From Agrobacterium salinitolerans (GTDB taxonomy: Bacteria; Pseudomonadota; Alphaproteobacteria; Rhizobiales; Rhizobiaceae), in contig NZ_MRDH01000023.1 of assembly GCF_002008225.1 (NCBI RefSeq), forward strand, positions 124,001-188,000: a stretch of 64,000 bases of DNA, written 5' to 3'. Shown here one piece after another: positions 28,029 to 38,296 of this stretch (positions within the stretch are counted from its first letter, which is position 1; each line of letters starts with the position of its first letter). A program made the translations under genes and the position numbers. The notes under the pieces are model-generated. The model made no database searches. It saw nothing but the letters and a program-made list of their open reading frames with translations, and had not been told where the DNA came from.

Positions 28029-29005
28029 TCCATAGCCGCAACCTGCCCTTCCTCACCACGCTGACGATCTTCGTGGTCGCCTATTTCCTCTGCGTGCTGC
28101 AATATCCGGCGATGTTCTCGACACGGGTGATAGGTAATCTTCTGACAGACAACGCCTTTCTCGGCATCGCGGCCGTCGGCATGACCTTCGTCATCCTGTC
28201 GGGCGGCATCGATCTCTCCATCGGCTCGGTCATCGCCTTTACCAGCGTCTTCGTAGCCGTGATGGTCGGCACCTATAATATCCATCCGCTGCTCGCCTTC
28301 GCCATCGTGCTGGCGGTCTCGACGCTGTTCGGTTGCCTGATGGGGGCGATGATCCGCTTCCTGTCGATCCCGCCTTTCGTGGTGACGCTGGCCGGCATGT
28401 TTTTGGCGCGCGGCGCGGCTTACCTCATCTCCACCCAGTCTGTGCCGATCTCGCATCCCTTCATCGATGCGATACAGGGCTTTTATTATCGCTTTCCCGG
28501 CGGCGGCAGGCTGACGGCACTGGCCATGCTAATGCTCCTCGTTTTTGCGGCGGGCATGTTGATCGCTAGCCGCACCCGCTTCGGCGCCAATGTCTACGCG
28601 CTTGGCGGCAACCCGCAATCGGCAGAGCTGATGGGCGTGCCGATCGGGGCGACGACCATCGGCATCTATGCGCTTTCCGGTTTCCTCTCCGGCCTCGCCG
28701 GCATCGTCTACACGCTCTACACCTCGTCGGGTTATTCGCTGGCGACGGTGGGGGTGGAACTCGACGCCATCGCCGCCGTCGTCATTGGCGGCACGCTTTT
28801 GACCGGCGGCACGGGGTTGGTGGCAGGAACCTTCATCGGCCTTCTGATACAGGGGCTGATCCAGACCTACATCGTTTTTGACGGAACGCTTTCTTCCTGG
28901 TGGACGAAAATCGTCATCGGTGTGCTGCTTTTCATCTTCATCGTGTTGCAGCGCGCAATCATCTGGTATTCAAACAGGAGACTGGCCGGACCGCATCCGG
29001 CATAA
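28025..29005 (+). CDS. yjfF: Sugar ABC permease YjfF type
   Basis: 326 residues of the same permease family as the preceding product, with 'GMTFVILSGGIDLSIGSVIAFTSVF', 'LGGNPQSAELMGVPI' and 'VVIGGTLLTGGTGLVAGTFIGLLI'. The fixed pairing of YtfT- and YjfF-type permeases is typical of the galactofuranose/arabinofuranose importer. The FadR-type regulator starts 18 bases after its stop. Confidence 0.9.
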   Translation: MIHSRNLPFLTTLTIFVVAYFLCVLQYPAMFSTRVIGNLLTDNAFLGIAAVGMTFVILSGGIDLSIGSVIAFTSVFVAVMVGTYNIHPLLAFAIVLAVSTLFGCLMGAMIRFLSIPPFVVTLAGMFLARGAAYLISTQSVPISHPFIDAIQGFYYRFPGGGRLTALAMLMLLVFAAGMLIASRTRFGANVYALGGNPQSAELMGVPIGATTIGIYALSGFLSGLAGIVYTLYTSSGYSLATVGVELDAIAAVVIGGTLLTGGTGLVAGTFIGLLIQGLIQTYIVFDGTLSSWWTKIVIGVLLFIFIVLQRAIIWYSNRRLAGPHPA

Positions 29006-29023
29006 TTGCCAAGGGAGGCTTGC

Positions 29024-29758
29024 TTGGGGCTGCTCGAAACGACGATTAGCGGGCGAAAACGCCGGAACAGCCACGCCCATGTGGTTTCCGAACTCGGCAG
29101 CGCCATCGTTTCGGGCAGAATTGCGGAAGGCTCCCTGCTGCCCAACGACGCGGAGCTTTCCATGCGCTTCGGCGTCTCGCGAACAGTGCTGCGCGAGACG
29201 ATGAAGACGCTGGCGGCGAAGCGACTGGTGGAGCCCAAAGCGAAGGTCGGCACCCGCGTTCTCGACCGTTCGAGCTGGAACTTCTTCGATCCGGATGTAC
29301 TGGGCTGGCGCTGCGAGGCCGGCATAGACCAGGAATTCGTCAAGCATCTGGCGGAAATCCGCCTGGCGCTGGAACCGGCGGCGGCAGCCGCAGCGGCCCT
29401 GCAGGCCTCCAATGACGACATCGTGTCCCTCTATGTCATCGCCGCCAAATTCGACAATCCGAAACATACGCCCGAAAGCATCGCCAAAGTCGATCTCGAA
29501 TTCCACCTTGCCGTGGCGCATATGTCCGGCAATCCCTTCATGCGCTCGGCAAGCGGCCTGATTGAAGCCGCGCTGGCCATCTCCTTCCAGCTGTCGTCGC
29601 CAGCCGCTTCGACGGGCACCATCGCCGAAATCGCCTCCAACCATCTGCGCATCGTGCATGCAATTGCGGCGCGTGACGCGGATGCGGCGGTAAAGGCTAT
29701 GCGTCACGTGATCGAGGTCGGCAAGGACCGCACGCAGAACGCGATCAAGACGGTTTAG
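29024..29758 (+). CDS. GntR/FadR-family regulator (FCD domain)
   Basis: 244 residues from a TTG at 29024, selected because AGGGAGG ends 5 bases upstream; the frame itself opens at the previous stop. Residues about 15-80 form a GntR winged helix ('SIRFGVSRTVLRETMKTLAAKRLVEPK' type), and the rest an FCD ligand domain with 'DLEFHLAVAHMSGNPFM' and a late 'H-L-R-I-V-H-A-I' helix carrying metal or acid ligands. It is the last gene of the ytf operon and most likely senses an aldonate or keto-acid intermediate to control both this operon and the divergent dehydratase gene. Confidence 0.85.
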   Translation: MGLLETTISGRKRRNSHAHVVSELGSAIVSGRIAEGSLLPNDAELSMRFGVSRTVLRETMKTLAAKRLVEPKAKVGTRVLDRSSWNFFDPDVLGWRCEAGIDQEFVKHLAEIRLALEPAAAAAAALQASNDDIVSLYVIAAKFDNPKHTPESIAKVDLEFHLAVAHMSGNPFMRSASGLIEAALAISFQLSSPAASTGTIAEIASNHLRIVHAIAARDADAAVKAMRHVIEVGKDRTQNAIKTV

Positions 29759-29888
29759 AGCCCCCTCCGGCACGGAACCACAGTGGCCCGCTTCGCAGGC
29801 CGCTCTTCACGCAGCACGTGACATCCAGGCGTTTTCATGCCATAAAATCAAAATTCCTTAACCGATCGTCCGAATTTTAAGAGCTGCC

Positions 29889-30827
29889 ATGAATGATGCC
29901 CTGACCGAGATGCTGCGTGGCCTGAGACTGGACGGCGTGGAATACGGCCGTTGCCGCATGGCGACACCCTGGGCGACGGCTTTTCCCGAACAGGACGCCG
30001 CACGGTTTCATTTCATCGGCGTCGGTCAGGCGAAACTGCAGAAGCCTTCCGGCGAATGGCAGACGCTCAAATGCGGCGATGCCGTGCTTCTGCCCAGGGG
30101 TCACGCCCATGTGCTTGCCAGCGGCGAGAATGTGACGCCCTCTCCCTTTGACCGGTTTGGCAAAAAGGAAGTTTGCCAGGGCATTTTTGATATGGAATGC
30201 GCCAGCGCGGGCGGCGATACCGTGGCCTTTACCGCCTCGATGCGGTTCAATATGGATAATCTGCACCCGCTGTTGCAGCTGATGCCGGATGTGATGCTGA
30301 CCAGCGATCTGGCCAAAAGCGACCCGGCAATTCCCCATCTCTTGGACGCCATGGCGCGCGAGGTGGAGCTGAACCGCGTCGGCGCAGGCGGTATTCTGGC
30401 AAGGCTTGCCGATGTGCTGACCGCAACCCTGATCCGCACATGGGTGGAACATGGCTGCGGCGATTCCAGCGGCTGGCTCGCCGCCGTGCGCAATCCCGAA
30501 CTCGGCCGGGTACTGGCCGCCATTCATCTCAACCCAGAAAAAGACTGGAGCGTGGAAGAACTCGCCTCGCTTATGGGTGCATCCCGTTCCAGTTTCGCGG
30601 AACGCTTCACCCGCATAGTGGGCGAAAGCCCGGCGCGTTATGTGGTGCGCGTACGCATGCATCAGGCACGGCTCTGGCTGCGCGAAGGCATGCGCGTGAC
30701 GGTGGCGGCAGAAAAGCTCGGTTACGATTCCGAAGCCTCCTTCAGCCGGGCCTTCAAACGGGTGCTCGGTGCGCCACCGAGCCAGTTTCGCAGGAAAGAT
30801 GCGGCCGGGTTGGAAGATGCGGCTTAA
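29889..30827 (+). CDS. AraC-family regulator with N-terminal cupin
   Basis: 312 residues. The first 190 residues are an AraC-associated cupin sensor domain ('GDAVLLPRGHAHVLASGE', 'CQGIFDME'). The last 100 carry two helix-turn-helix motifs: 'WSVEELASLMGASRSSFAERF' and 'VTVAAEKLGYDSEASFSRAFKRVLG', followed by 'PPSQFRR'. Regulators of this subgroup usually control a neighbouring oxidoreductase or efflux gene. Here the gene stands alone, convergent with dnaE2 7 bases away, so its target is unknown. Confidence 0.87.
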   Translation: MNDALTEMLRGLRLDGVEYGRCRMATPWATAFPEQDAARFHFIGVGQAKLQKPSGEWQTLKCGDAVLLPRGHAHVLASGENVTPSPFDRFGKKEVCQGIFDMECASAGGDTVAFTASMRFNMDNLHPLLQLMPDVMLTSDLAKSDPAIPHLLDAMAREVELNRVGAGGILARLADVLTATLIRTWVEHGCGDSSGWLAAVRNPELGRVLAAIHLNPEKDWSVEELASLMGASRSSFAERFTRIVGESPARYVVRVRMHQARLWLREGMRVTVAAEKLGYDSEASFSRAFKRVLGAPPSQFRRKDAAGLEDAA

Positions 30828-30834
30828 AAGCTTC

Positions 30835-33800
30835 TCAGTGGAAATTGCGTGAAATGACCTTTATCCGCTCGACCGTGTCATCATTCTCCAAGACAGGTTG
30901 GGGACGTTTGCGGAACGCGCGATGATCCTCCGGCGGCGTGCCATGGTGGAACTCATCGCCGCGCCCATGCGGCAGGGGAAAGGCGCGGTTGCGCTCGCCC
31001 ACACTGGCCAGCGCCTGCGACAGATCGGTCAACCGGTGGGCAACCAGATGTACCACCTCGCCTTCCCGCTGGATCTTGCCGTAAATGCCGACCATGCCGG
31101 CCGACAGCACCACGCGCCGGTATTTTTCAAAGGTTTTGACCCACAGCACCGCATTGGCGATACCCGTCTCATCCTCCAGCGTCATGAAGATCACGCCCTT
31201 TGCCGAACCGGGGCGCTGGCGCACCAGCACCAGACCGGCCGTTTCCAGCCATGTGCCATCCCGCACACGCGCCGCCTCCGCACAGGTGACGATGCGGCGG
31301 CGGGAAAGATCGCGGCGCAGGAAGGTCATGGGATGCTCGCGCAGGGTCAGCCCCACATGGCCGTAATCCTGCACCACTTCACCGCCATCCGTCATGGGCC
31401 TGAGCGCGACGGCGGGTTCTTGAAGTTCGTCCACGACAGTGTTTTCCCGGCTGGCGGCGGCGGCAAAAAGCGGCAGCGGCTCATCCCTCAGAGCCTTGAT
31501 GGCCCAGAGCGCCTCGCGTCTGGCAAGCGAAAGCGACGGCAGAAAGGCATCGGCCTCCGCTAGGCAGACCAGGGCGGCGGTCGGAACGCCCGCCCTTCGC
31601 CAGAGATCGTCCACCGAGGCAAAAGGCCGGTCCTGCCGGGCGGCGACGATATCGGCAGCGTGCTTGTTGGCAAGCCCCTTCACCAGACGCATGCCGAGCC
31701 GCACGGCATAACGCTCCTTGCCATTTACATCTCGTTTGCCCGTCGGCTCCAGCGTGCAATCGAAGCGGCTGTTATTGACGCAGACTGGGCGCACCTCCAC
31801 GCCATGATCACGCGCATCTCGCACGATCTGCGCCGGGGCATAAAAACCCATGGGCTGCGAATTGAGAAGCGCCGTACAGAAAATATCTGGATAATGGCAT
31901 TTCAGCCATGAGGAGGCATAGGCAATCAGCGCGAAGGAAGCCGCATGGCTTTCAGGGAAACCGTAGCTGCCGAAACCTTCGAGCTGTTTGAAGATACGTT
32001 CGGCGAATTCTTTCTCATAACCGCGCTCCACCATGCCATCGATCAGATCCTGCCTGAATTTGGAGATGGTGCCGACATTCTTGAAGGTTGCCATGGCGCG
32101 GCGCAACTGATCCGCCTTGCCGGGTGAAAAACCGGCGCATTCGATTGCGACACGCATGGCCTGTTCCTGAAACAGCGGCACACCGAGCGTCTTGCCGAGT
32201 ACCCCTCTCAATTCCTCTTTAGGGTAATGCTCTTTCTCATTCCCATCACGGCGGCGCAGATAAGGATGCACCATATCGCCCTGAATGGGGCCGGGGCGAA
32301 CAATCGCGACCTGTATGACGAGATCGTAAAATATCTTCGGCTTCAACCGCGGTAGCATCGACATCTGCGCCCGGCTTTCGATCTGGAAGGTACCAAGCGT
32401 ATCGGCCTTCTGGATCATCTCATAGGTGGGATCGTCATCCTGCGGCACGGTAGCGAGATCGTACTTATCACCGGTACGTTCTTCCAGCATGTTGAAGCCG
32501 CGCTTCATGCAGGAGAGCATGCCGAGCGCCAGACAGTCCATTTTCATGAACCTCATGATATCGACATCGTCCTTGTCCCATTCGATGATCTGCCGTTTGT
32601 CCATGGCAGCAGGTTCGATCGGCACCAACTCGTCCAACCGGTCATGGGTCAGAACAAAGCCGCCCGGATGCTGGCTATGGTGGCGCGGCGTACCAACAAG
32701 CTGGTTGGCAAGCTCGAATGCAAGTTTCAGGCGGCGGTCCTCCATATTGAGGTTCAGCTCCTTGAGCTGCTTCTCATCCACCCCTTCGCTCCAGCGCCAG
32801 ACCTGTGAGGATAGCAGTTTCGTCAAATCTTCGGGCAGACCCAGAACCTTGCCGACATCGCGCAACGCCCCGCGGCCGCGATAACGGGTGACGACCGAGC
32901 ACAGCGCGGCCTTGTCGCGACCATAGGTATCATAGACCCACTGGATGACCTCCTCGCGCCGCTGATGTTCGAAATCCACATCGATATCCGGCGGTTCGCG
33001 TCGCTCCTCGGAAACGAAACGTTCGAACAGGAGATCGACCTTGACGGGATCGATGGCGGTAATGCCAAGCACGTAACACACCACCGAATTGGCGGCCGAG
33101 CCGCGTCCCTGACAGAGAATATCCAGCGAGCGTGCATGACGAACGATAGCATTCACCGTCAGGAAATAGGGAGCATATTCCAGCCTGCCGATCAGGCCAA
33201 GTTCGTGATGCAAAGCCTTTTCCACCTTATCCGGCAAACCATCCGGATACCGCCCCGGCGCCGCCTCCCACACCATCTTTTCCAGCGCCTGCTGCGCCGT
33301 CAGCCCCGGCAGGCTGCGCTCTTCGGGATATTGGTAGACCAGTTCTTTCAGCGAAAATTTGCAGCGTTTCGCAATTTCAAGGCTGCGGGAGAGCGCCTCG
33401 GGGTAACGGGCGAACAGCCGGTGCATCTCTTCCGGCGGTTTCATATAACGGTCGGCATGGCGCTCGCGGCGGAACCCCGCCTCATCGATGGTGCAATTGT
33501 GCCGGATACAGGTGACGACATCCTGCAGCATGCGGCGCTCGGGCACATGAAACAGCACGTCATTGGTCACCACGGTCGGCACCCCTGCGGCTAGCGCCAT
33601 GTTCGACAGTTCGAAAAGCCGCATCTGGTCGTTGGGCCGCCTTCTGAGACTGAGCGCCATATAGGCGCGGTCGAAAAAAGCAGCCTTGAGCCGGCGCAGG
33701 CGAAGCGCGCAGAGATCGTCGGCTAGATCGGCGAGCAGCACGACGATCAGTCCTTCGCCATAGGTGACGAGATCGTCCCATGTCAGCCGGCATTTGCCCT

Positions 33801-34110
33801 TGCCGCCTCTTTTTTTGCCAACGGAAAGCAGCCGGCAAAGACGGCCGTAGGCCTGGCGATCCATGGGATAGGCAAGCACGGAAATATCGTCATCCAGATC
33901 GAGCCGGCAGCCGATGACGAGGCGGACGCCATGATTATTGGCGGCTTCGTAAGCGCGGGGAATGCCCGCAAGGCTGTTGCGATCCACGATACCGAGCGCC
34001 TCGATGCCAAGATTTTTGGCCTGTTCGAAAAGCTCCTCGCAGGAGCTGGCCCCGCGCAGGAAGGAAAAATGCGTGGTCACCTGCAGCTCGGCATAACGCG
34101 GCGTACTCAT
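30835..34110 (-). CDS. dnaE2: Error-prone DNA polymerase DnaE2 (ImuC)
   Basis: 1091 residues of the C-family polymerase type, from the ATG at 34110. That start overlaps the imuB stop (ATGA) and gives [22 protein letters not shown], the PHP-domain opening. A longer frame to 34134 is less likely. Catalytic-region features include '[15 protein letters not shown]', '[17 protein letters not shown]' and '[21 protein letters not shown]', with an OB-fold near the end. It is the mutagenic translesion polymerase of the imuA-imuB-dnaE2 cassette, used after DNA damage. Compared with replicative DnaE1 it lacks the long C-terminal tail. Confidence 0.96.
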   Translation of the reverse strand: MSTPRYAELQVTTHFSFLRGASSCEELFEQAKNLGIEALGIVDRNSLAGIPRAYEAANNHGVRLVIGCRLDLDDDISVLAYPMDRQAYGRLCRLLSVGKKRGGKGKCRLTWDDLVTYGEGLIVVLLADLADDLCALRLRRLKAAFFDRAYMALSLRRRPNDQMRLFELSNMALAAGVPTVVTNDVLFHVPERRMLQDVVTCIRHNCTIDEAGFRRERHADRYMKPPEEMHRLFARYPEALSRSLEIAKRCKFSLKELVYQYPEERSLPGLTAQQALEKMVWEAAPGRYPDGLPDKVEKALHHELGLIGRLEYAPYFLTVNAIVRHARSLDILCQGRGSAANSVVCYVLGITAIDPVKVDLLFERFVSEERREPPDIDVDFEHQRREEVIQWVYDTYGRDKAALCSVVTRYRGRGALRDVGKVLGLPEDLTKLLSSQVWRWSEGVDEKQLKELNLNMEDRRLKLAFELANQLVGTPRHHSQHPGGFVLTHDRLDELVPIEPAAMDKRQIIEWDKDDVDIMRFMKMDCLALGMLSCMKRGFNMLEERTGDKYDLATVPQDDDPTYEMIQKADTLGTFQIESRAQMSMLPRLKPKIFYDLVIQVAIVRPGPIQGDMVHPYLRRRDGNEKEHYPKEELRGVLGKTLGVPLFQEQAMRVAIECAGFSPGKADQLRRAMATFKNVGTISKFRQDLIDGMVERGYEKEFAERIFKQLEGFGSYGFPESHAASFALIAYASSWLKCHYPDIFCTALLNSQPMGFYAPAQIVRDARDHGVEVRPVCVNNSRFDCTLEPTGKRDVNGKERYAVRLGMRLVKGLANKHAADIVAARQDRPFASVDDLWRRAGVPTAALVCLAEADAFLPSLSLARREALWAIKALRDEPLPLFAAAASRENTVVDELQEPAVALRPMTDGGEVVQDYGHVGLTLREHPMTFLRRDLSRRRIVTCAEAARVRDGTWLETAGLVLVRQRPGSAKGVIFMTLEDETGIANAVLWVKTFEKYRRVVLSAGMVGIYGKIQREGEVVHLVAHRLTDLSQALASVGERNRAFPLPHGRGDEFHHGTPPEDHRAFRKRPQPVLENDDTVERIKVISRNFH

Positions 34111-35624
34111 GCGAAGACCCCGTGGATGAACCATCCTTGCGAACCGGTCTCGGCATGTTCGCCGTCGCCGGAGCGGAAAATCCAGAAGCGCTCGCCGCTT
34201 TCATTTTCCACCGTGAAATAATCGCGCACGGCGGCCTTTTCCCGGTCGCGTTTCCACCATTCACCGAACACCCGCTCCGGCCCGTCGGCGCGCCGCACAT
34301 TGTGGCGCACGCCCTTCCAGAGGAAATAACGCGGCGGATGGTCCGGCAGCAGCGCCAGCGTTTCGATGGGTTCCGGCCTTGCAAAAAGCCTGACCGGACG
34401 CGGCCAGTGGCCAGGCCAGCCGAGCCTATCTTCTGGCGCAAGCGCCGCAACGGGGGTAAGGGAGCGTTCCGGCACATCGCTCGCCACCGCCGCGTAACGA
34501 TAGACCCTGTGGCCACGATTGAGGATGACATCGACCGTATCGGCGATGTCCGCACGCCCCTCCTCCAGAAGCGAGGATCGGGCCTGTGCGGCGAGAAGCG
34601 GTTCGGCATGGGTGGCGGTCAGCACTATCATCTCGATGCCGAAGCCGGGATCGATGGTGTCAATACGGTCGGTCAAAAGCCGGACCAGCTGTTTGACATC
34701 GCGCACCGGTCTTGATGTGCCCGCCCTTATGGCCTGCAGACCACTATCCACCCTGTGCAGCACCAGATCGACCCGGCGAGCACCAAGACCGCGCTTTTCC
34801 AGCGCGGCGCAAAGGTCAACAACGAGCTTCTGCGTATAACGGGCAATCGTCTCCGCTGCTGCGATGGGTTCGGGAAAGGCGCGCCGCACCTCCACCAGCT
34901 CGGCCACCCGCACCGGTTCGATGGGTTCGCCGATCTCTCCGAAAGCCTGGGAGAGACGACGGACAAGCTCGGGGCCGAAACGCAGGGTCAGCGGCGCGCG
35001 CGGGGCTTCGGCAAGCTCACCGATGCTGCGGAAGCCGAGCACTTTCAGCCCGGAAACGATACGCTCCTCCAGCCTCAGCGCAGAAAGCGGCAGGCCGCTG
35101 ATCGCCGCTCTCTGGCTACCCGGCGGTATGATGCTGATTTCCTCACGGCTGAAACGTGCCAGCGCATGAGCCGCCCCCCAGCTATCGGCAATGGCGGCGC
35201 GGGCGGCAAAGCCTGCAGCATGCAGGCGGTTGACCATGCCGCTCAGCATCAGCGTCTCATTGCCGTGCAGATGGTCAGCACCCGCTGTGTCCAGCACCAG
35301 CCCGTCCGGCGGGTCGGCAGCGACAATGGGGGCGTAGATGCGTAAAAAATGAAAGGCCAGTTGCTCAAGGGCGCGGGCATCACCAGCCGAGTCCAGATCT
35401 TCCATAAGAAGACCCGGCACCAGCGCCTGCGCCTTGCTGACCGGCGTGCCGGGGCGGATGCCCGCCGCCTTTGCCGCCTTATCGAGCCCCAGCACCAGCC
35501 GGCGGCTGCCCTGGCGGCCGATCATGACCAGCGGCGTTTCAACCGGCGGCGCGTCCTTGCCCGAAAGACGCCGGAAGCGATCCGTCGGCCATGTCGGCAG
35601 GTAGAGCGAGACGACCCTTTGCAT
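34107..35624 (-). CDS. imuB: ImuB, inactive Y-family polymerase homologue
   Basis: 505 residues from the ATG at 35624, which has GGAAG 7 bases upstream. The frame extends to 35789 inside imuA, but homology starts at '[17 protein letters not shown]'. It has a Y-family polymerase layout with '[21 protein letters not shown]' fingers and a little-finger region. The catalytic 'SIDE' motif is replaced by 'LDTAGADHL', so it should not polymerise. In this cassette ImuB acts as a hub joining DnaE2, ImuA and the beta clamp. It overlaps imuA by 86 bases and dnaE2 by 4. Confidence 0.93.
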   Translation of the reverse strand: MQRVVSLYLPTWPTDRFRRLSGKDAPPVETPLVMIGRQGSRRLVLGLDKAAKAAGIRPGTPVSKAQALVPGLLMEDLDSAGDARALEQLAFHFLRIYAPIVAADPPDGLVLDTAGADHLHGNETLMLSGMVNRLHAAGFAARAAIADSWGAAHALARFSREEISIIPPGSQRAAISGLPLSALRLEERIVSGLKVLGFRSIGELAEAPRAPLTLRFGPELVRRLSQAFGEIGEPIEPVRVAELVEVRRAFPEPIAAAETIARYTQKLVVDLCAALEKRGLGARRVDLVLHRVDSGLQAIRAGTSRPVRDVKQLVRLLTDRIDTIDPGFGIEMIVLTATHAEPLLAAQARSSLLEEGRADIADTVDVILNRGHRVYRYAAVASDVPERSLTPVAALAPEDRLGWPGHWPRPVRLFARPEPIETLALLPDHPPRYFLWKGVRHNVRRADGPERVFGEWWKRDREKAAVRDYFTVENESGERFWIFRSGDGEHAETGSQGWFIHGVFA

Positions 35625-36303
35625 CACAGGCTTCCACTTCAAATTCGGCGCTTTCGCCGCCGCGACATCGCAAGAGTTCAAGAAACCAGCGCGGCCTGCC
35701 CACCCCCGGCACCGGCAAAGGCGACGAGGGCCGCACGGAAATCCGCCAGCGTGTAACGGACGCGGTCGGCTCGCCGAACAGCGCCGCATCGGCCGGACGC
35801 CTGAAACGGCGGATGGCGATGCCGGTAACGCCAGAGGTTTCCGCCGTCAGCTGCAGCCGTCGCGAGGCGTTCATCGGCAATTTCGCCAGTTCGCCCATCA
35901 CCGCGCCGAAACCATTGCAGCGTAGGCCCTCCTCGAAACAATCGAGCACGCCTTTCTCATCGCGGCATTCAACGATGATGAGCCGGTTCTGCGATAGGCC
36001 CGCCTGCGTCAGCCCCGGCATGAACAGATCCCGTCGGGTGACGCACCATAAAACCTTGCCGGAAAGCCTTGCCGCCACACCGGCCGCAAAAAGGGCAGCC
36101 GCCGCGCCATCGACAGCGCCATTGCCGCCGCCGCTCACCTCATGCAGGCAGCCGAGCTTTAGCCCGCCTCCCGGCAGGTGATGGTCGAGGGCATCCACGC
36201 CGAAAGGCAAAGTTTCGTGCAGGCGCGGAGCGCCGTTACCGATCCTTTCCAGCCTTTCACGCAGCTCTTCGACAAGGAGCAACTGATCCGCGCGCTTTTG
36301 CAT
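35539..36303 (-). CDS. imuA: ImuA, RecA-like mutagenesis accessory protein
   Basis: 254 residues, first gene of the SOS mutagenesis cassette. It shows the ImuA opening 'LETLPFGVDALDHHLPGGGLKLGCLHEV', a RecA-related ATPase remnant whose Walker A is degenerate ('SGGGNGAVDGAAAALF'), and 'RLQLTAETSGVTGIAIRR'. The Arg/Pro-rich tail overlaps the start of imuB. ImuA helps ImuB and DnaE2 in translesion synthesis and interacts with the RecA system in other bacteria. A GTTC-N7-GTTC LexA box lies 39 bases upstream of the ATG. The Shine-Dalgarno signal is weak. Confidence 0.9.
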   Translation of the reverse strand: MQKRADQLLLVEELRERLERIGNGAPRLHETLPFGVDALDHHLPGGGLKLGCLHEVSGGGNGAVDGAAAALFAAGVAARLSGKVLWCVTRRDLFMPGLTQAGLSQNRLIIVECRDEKGVLDCFEEGLRCNGFGAVMGELAKLPMNASRRLQLTAETSGVTGIAIRRFRRPADAALFGEPTASVTRWRISVRPSSPLPVPGVGRPRWFLELLRCRGGESAEFEVEACDAKGRLALPADMADGSLPASFGQGRAAG

Positions 36304-36341
36304 GGCATGACAGGTTTCAATTCCGGTTATTCATCTTAATT

Positions 36342-36356
36342 GTTCTTGTTTTGTTC
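36342..36356. promoter_or_regulatory. LexA (SOS) box upstream of imuA
   Basis: GTTCTTGTTTTGTTC is an exact GTTC-N7-GTTC, the direct-repeat LexA operator of alphaproteobacteria (GAAC-N7-GAAC on the imuA strand). It is 39 bases before the imuA start, where LexA would cover the promoter. It explains damage induction of the whole imuA-imuB-dnaE2 operon. Confidence 0.92.
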
Positions 36357-36530
36357 CTATTTCGGTAAAGAGTCAAGCAACAGGTTGGCGCTCTTCAACA
36401 GTTTGCACGGGAAGAGAGGATTCCGGCCTTGCGGCGCTCTGCCCCATCGTTAAAACGGAATTGTCCGCTCGCCGCCTGTTTTCCCCCGACAGCCGCAGGC
36501 AACGGACATCATGGTTTGGAGGAACCACCG

Positions 36531-36884
36531 ATGATCGCCAGCATCTTGATTGCCGTGGTTGCGGCGATCCATATCTACATCGTCATTCTGGAAATGCTGC
36601 TGTGGGAAAAGCCGGCCGGCCGAAAAGCCTTTGGTCTCTCGGCGGATTTCGCCCGGCAGACAAAAGTGCTTGCCGCCAATCAGGGGCTTTATAACGGCTT
36701 TCTCGCAGCCGGGCTGATCTATGGGCTCACACAGGGCGATGACGGGCTCAGCTTCAAGGTTTTCTTCCTGACTTGCGTTCTGATCGCCGGTATTTTCGGC
36801 GCGATCACTGCCAATATGAAGATCCTGTTCATTCAGGCATTGCCGGCATTGTTTGCGCTCGGCTTCCTCTGGCTTGGAGCATGA
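36531..36884 (+). CDS. DUF1304 small membrane protein
   Basis: 117 residues from the ATG at 36531, with GGAGG 8 bases upstream. It has four hydrophobic helices and the DUF1304 family pattern 'LEMLLWEKPAGRKAFGL', 'NQGLYNGFLAAGLIYGL' and a late 'QALPALFALGFLWLG'. The biochemical role of the family is unknown. The glycerate kinase gene begins 4 bases after its stop, so the two are co-transcribed, though no functional link is evident. Confidence 0.88.
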   Translation: MIASILIAVVAAIHIYIVILEMLLWEKPAGRKAFGLSADFARQTKVLAANQGLYNGFLAAGLIYGLTQGDDGLSFKVFFLTCVLIAGIFGAITANMKILFIQALPALFALGFLWLGA

Positions 36885-36888
36885 CCTG

Positions 36889-38175
36889 ATGACCGCATGG
36901 AACGACACCTCCGCAAGAGACGCTCTCAACCGCATTTTCATGGCCGCAGTCGCCAGCGCCGATCCGGCAAAGGTGCTGCAACACCACCTCCCCTCCCCGC
37001 CCAAAGGGCGTTGCGTGGTCGTGGGCGCCGGCAAGGCTTCCGCCGCCATGGCCGCAGCGCTTGAAGCGGCATGGCCACATGTGGAGCTCTCAGGTGTGGT
37101 GGTGACGCGTTACGGACATGCCGTGCCGACGGCGCGTATCGAAATCATCGAGGCTTCCCATCCCGTGCCCGACGAGAAGAGCGCGGAAGCGGCAAAACGC
37201 ATTCTCGCCGCAGTCGAAGGGCTCACCGCCGACGATATGGTGATCGCACTGATTTCCGGCGGCGGTTCGGCACTGATGGTCGCGCCAGCCGACGGCATGA
37301 CGCTTGCGGACAAGATGGCTGTCAACCGTGCCTTGCTTGCCAGCGGCGCGACGATTTCCGAAATGAATGCGGTGCGCAAACACCTCTCCCGCATCAAGGG
37401 CGGACGGCTGGCGCTGGCCGCCAAACCCGCCAAGGTTGTTTCACTGCTGATTTCCGACGTTCCGGGTGACGACCCCTCAGAGATCGCCTCCGGGCCAACG
37501 GTTGCCGATCCGAGTGACATTCAAACCGTGCGGGAAATCGTCTCCCGTTATGCGCTCGATCTTCCCGAAAACGTGCGCAAGGTGCTGGAAAAAGGCGAGG
37601 AAACCCCGAAGGCGGGCGATATCGCGGAAGATATCCGGCTCATCGCCGCCCCCTCGCTCGCCCTGCAGGCGGCAGCGGATGAGGCAGTGAAACTTGGGCT
37701 TATGCCGCTCGTCCTCGGAGATTCACTGGAGGGTGAGTCAAAAGATGTCGGCGCAGTCATGGCCGGCATCGCGCTTTCCGCCAGCCGCAAGGGCCTTCCG
37801 GTCAAAGGCCCGGCCGTCCTGCTCTCCGGCGGCGAAACCACGGTCACGCTGAACAGGGGCGTTGGCGGCAAGGGACCGGCAGGCAAGGGCGGTCGCAACA
37901 CGGAGTTCTTGCTGAGCCTTGCGCTGACGCTGAAGGGTGCGGATGGCATCTGGGCCATTGCCGGCGACAGCGACGGCATAGACGGCGTGGAGGATGCGGC
38001 AGGTGCGGTGGTGACACCGGACACGCTTGCCCGCATGCGCAAAGCCGGTGTCGATCCGCGCCAGTCGCTCATGAGCCACGACAGCTACACCGCTTTCAAT
38101 GCAGCAGGAGACCTTGTCGTCACGGGACCGACCCTGACGAATGTGAATGATATCAGGGCGATTCTGATCGGGTAA
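36889..38175 (+). CDS. Glycerate 2-kinase, MOFRL family
   Basis: 428 residues from the ATG at 36889 (GGAG 10 bases upstream). The N-terminal DUF4147 domain has 'VVVGAGKASAAMAAALE', 'SHPVPDEKS' and 'LISGGGSALMVAPADGMTL'; the C-terminal MOFRL domain has 'LLSGGETTVTL', 'GKGGRNTEFLLSLAL' and 'DSDGIDGVEDAAGA'. These are hallmarks of the class that phosphorylates D-glycerate to 2-phosphoglycerate (GckA/TtuD). In rhizobia such enzymes finish glyoxylate, serine or tartrate breakdown; the local context does not say which. Confidence 0.92.
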   Translation: MTAWNDTSARDALNRIFMAAVASADPAKVLQHHLPSPPKGRCVVVGAGKASAAMAAALEAAWPHVELSGVVVTRYGHAVPTARIEIIEASHPVPDEKSAEAAKRILAAVEGLTADDMVIALISGGGSALMVAPADGMTLADKMAVNRALLASGATISEMNAVRKHLSRIKGGRLALAAKPAKVVSLLISDVPGDDPSEIASGPTVADPSDIQTVREIVSRYALDLPENVRKVLEKGEETPKAGDIAEDIRLIAAPSLALQAAADEAVKLGLMPLVLGDSLEGESKDVGAVMAGIALSASRKGLPVKGPAVLLSGGETTVTLNRGVGGKGPAGKGGRNTEFLLSLALTLKGADGIWAIAGDSDGIDGVEDAAGAVVTPDTLARMRKAGVDPRQSLMSHDSYTAFNAAGDLVVTGPTLTNVNDIRAILIG

Positions 38176-38296
38176 TAGCGGAGAAGTTTGCAGTGACTAT
38201 TATGGGCCTTCCGACGCGGGCTTCTCGGAGGGAAGACGTTTTGACTATGCCTTCGGAGAGGAGTAATCTAGCGCGATATCCTTTGGAGCTTCAGCC

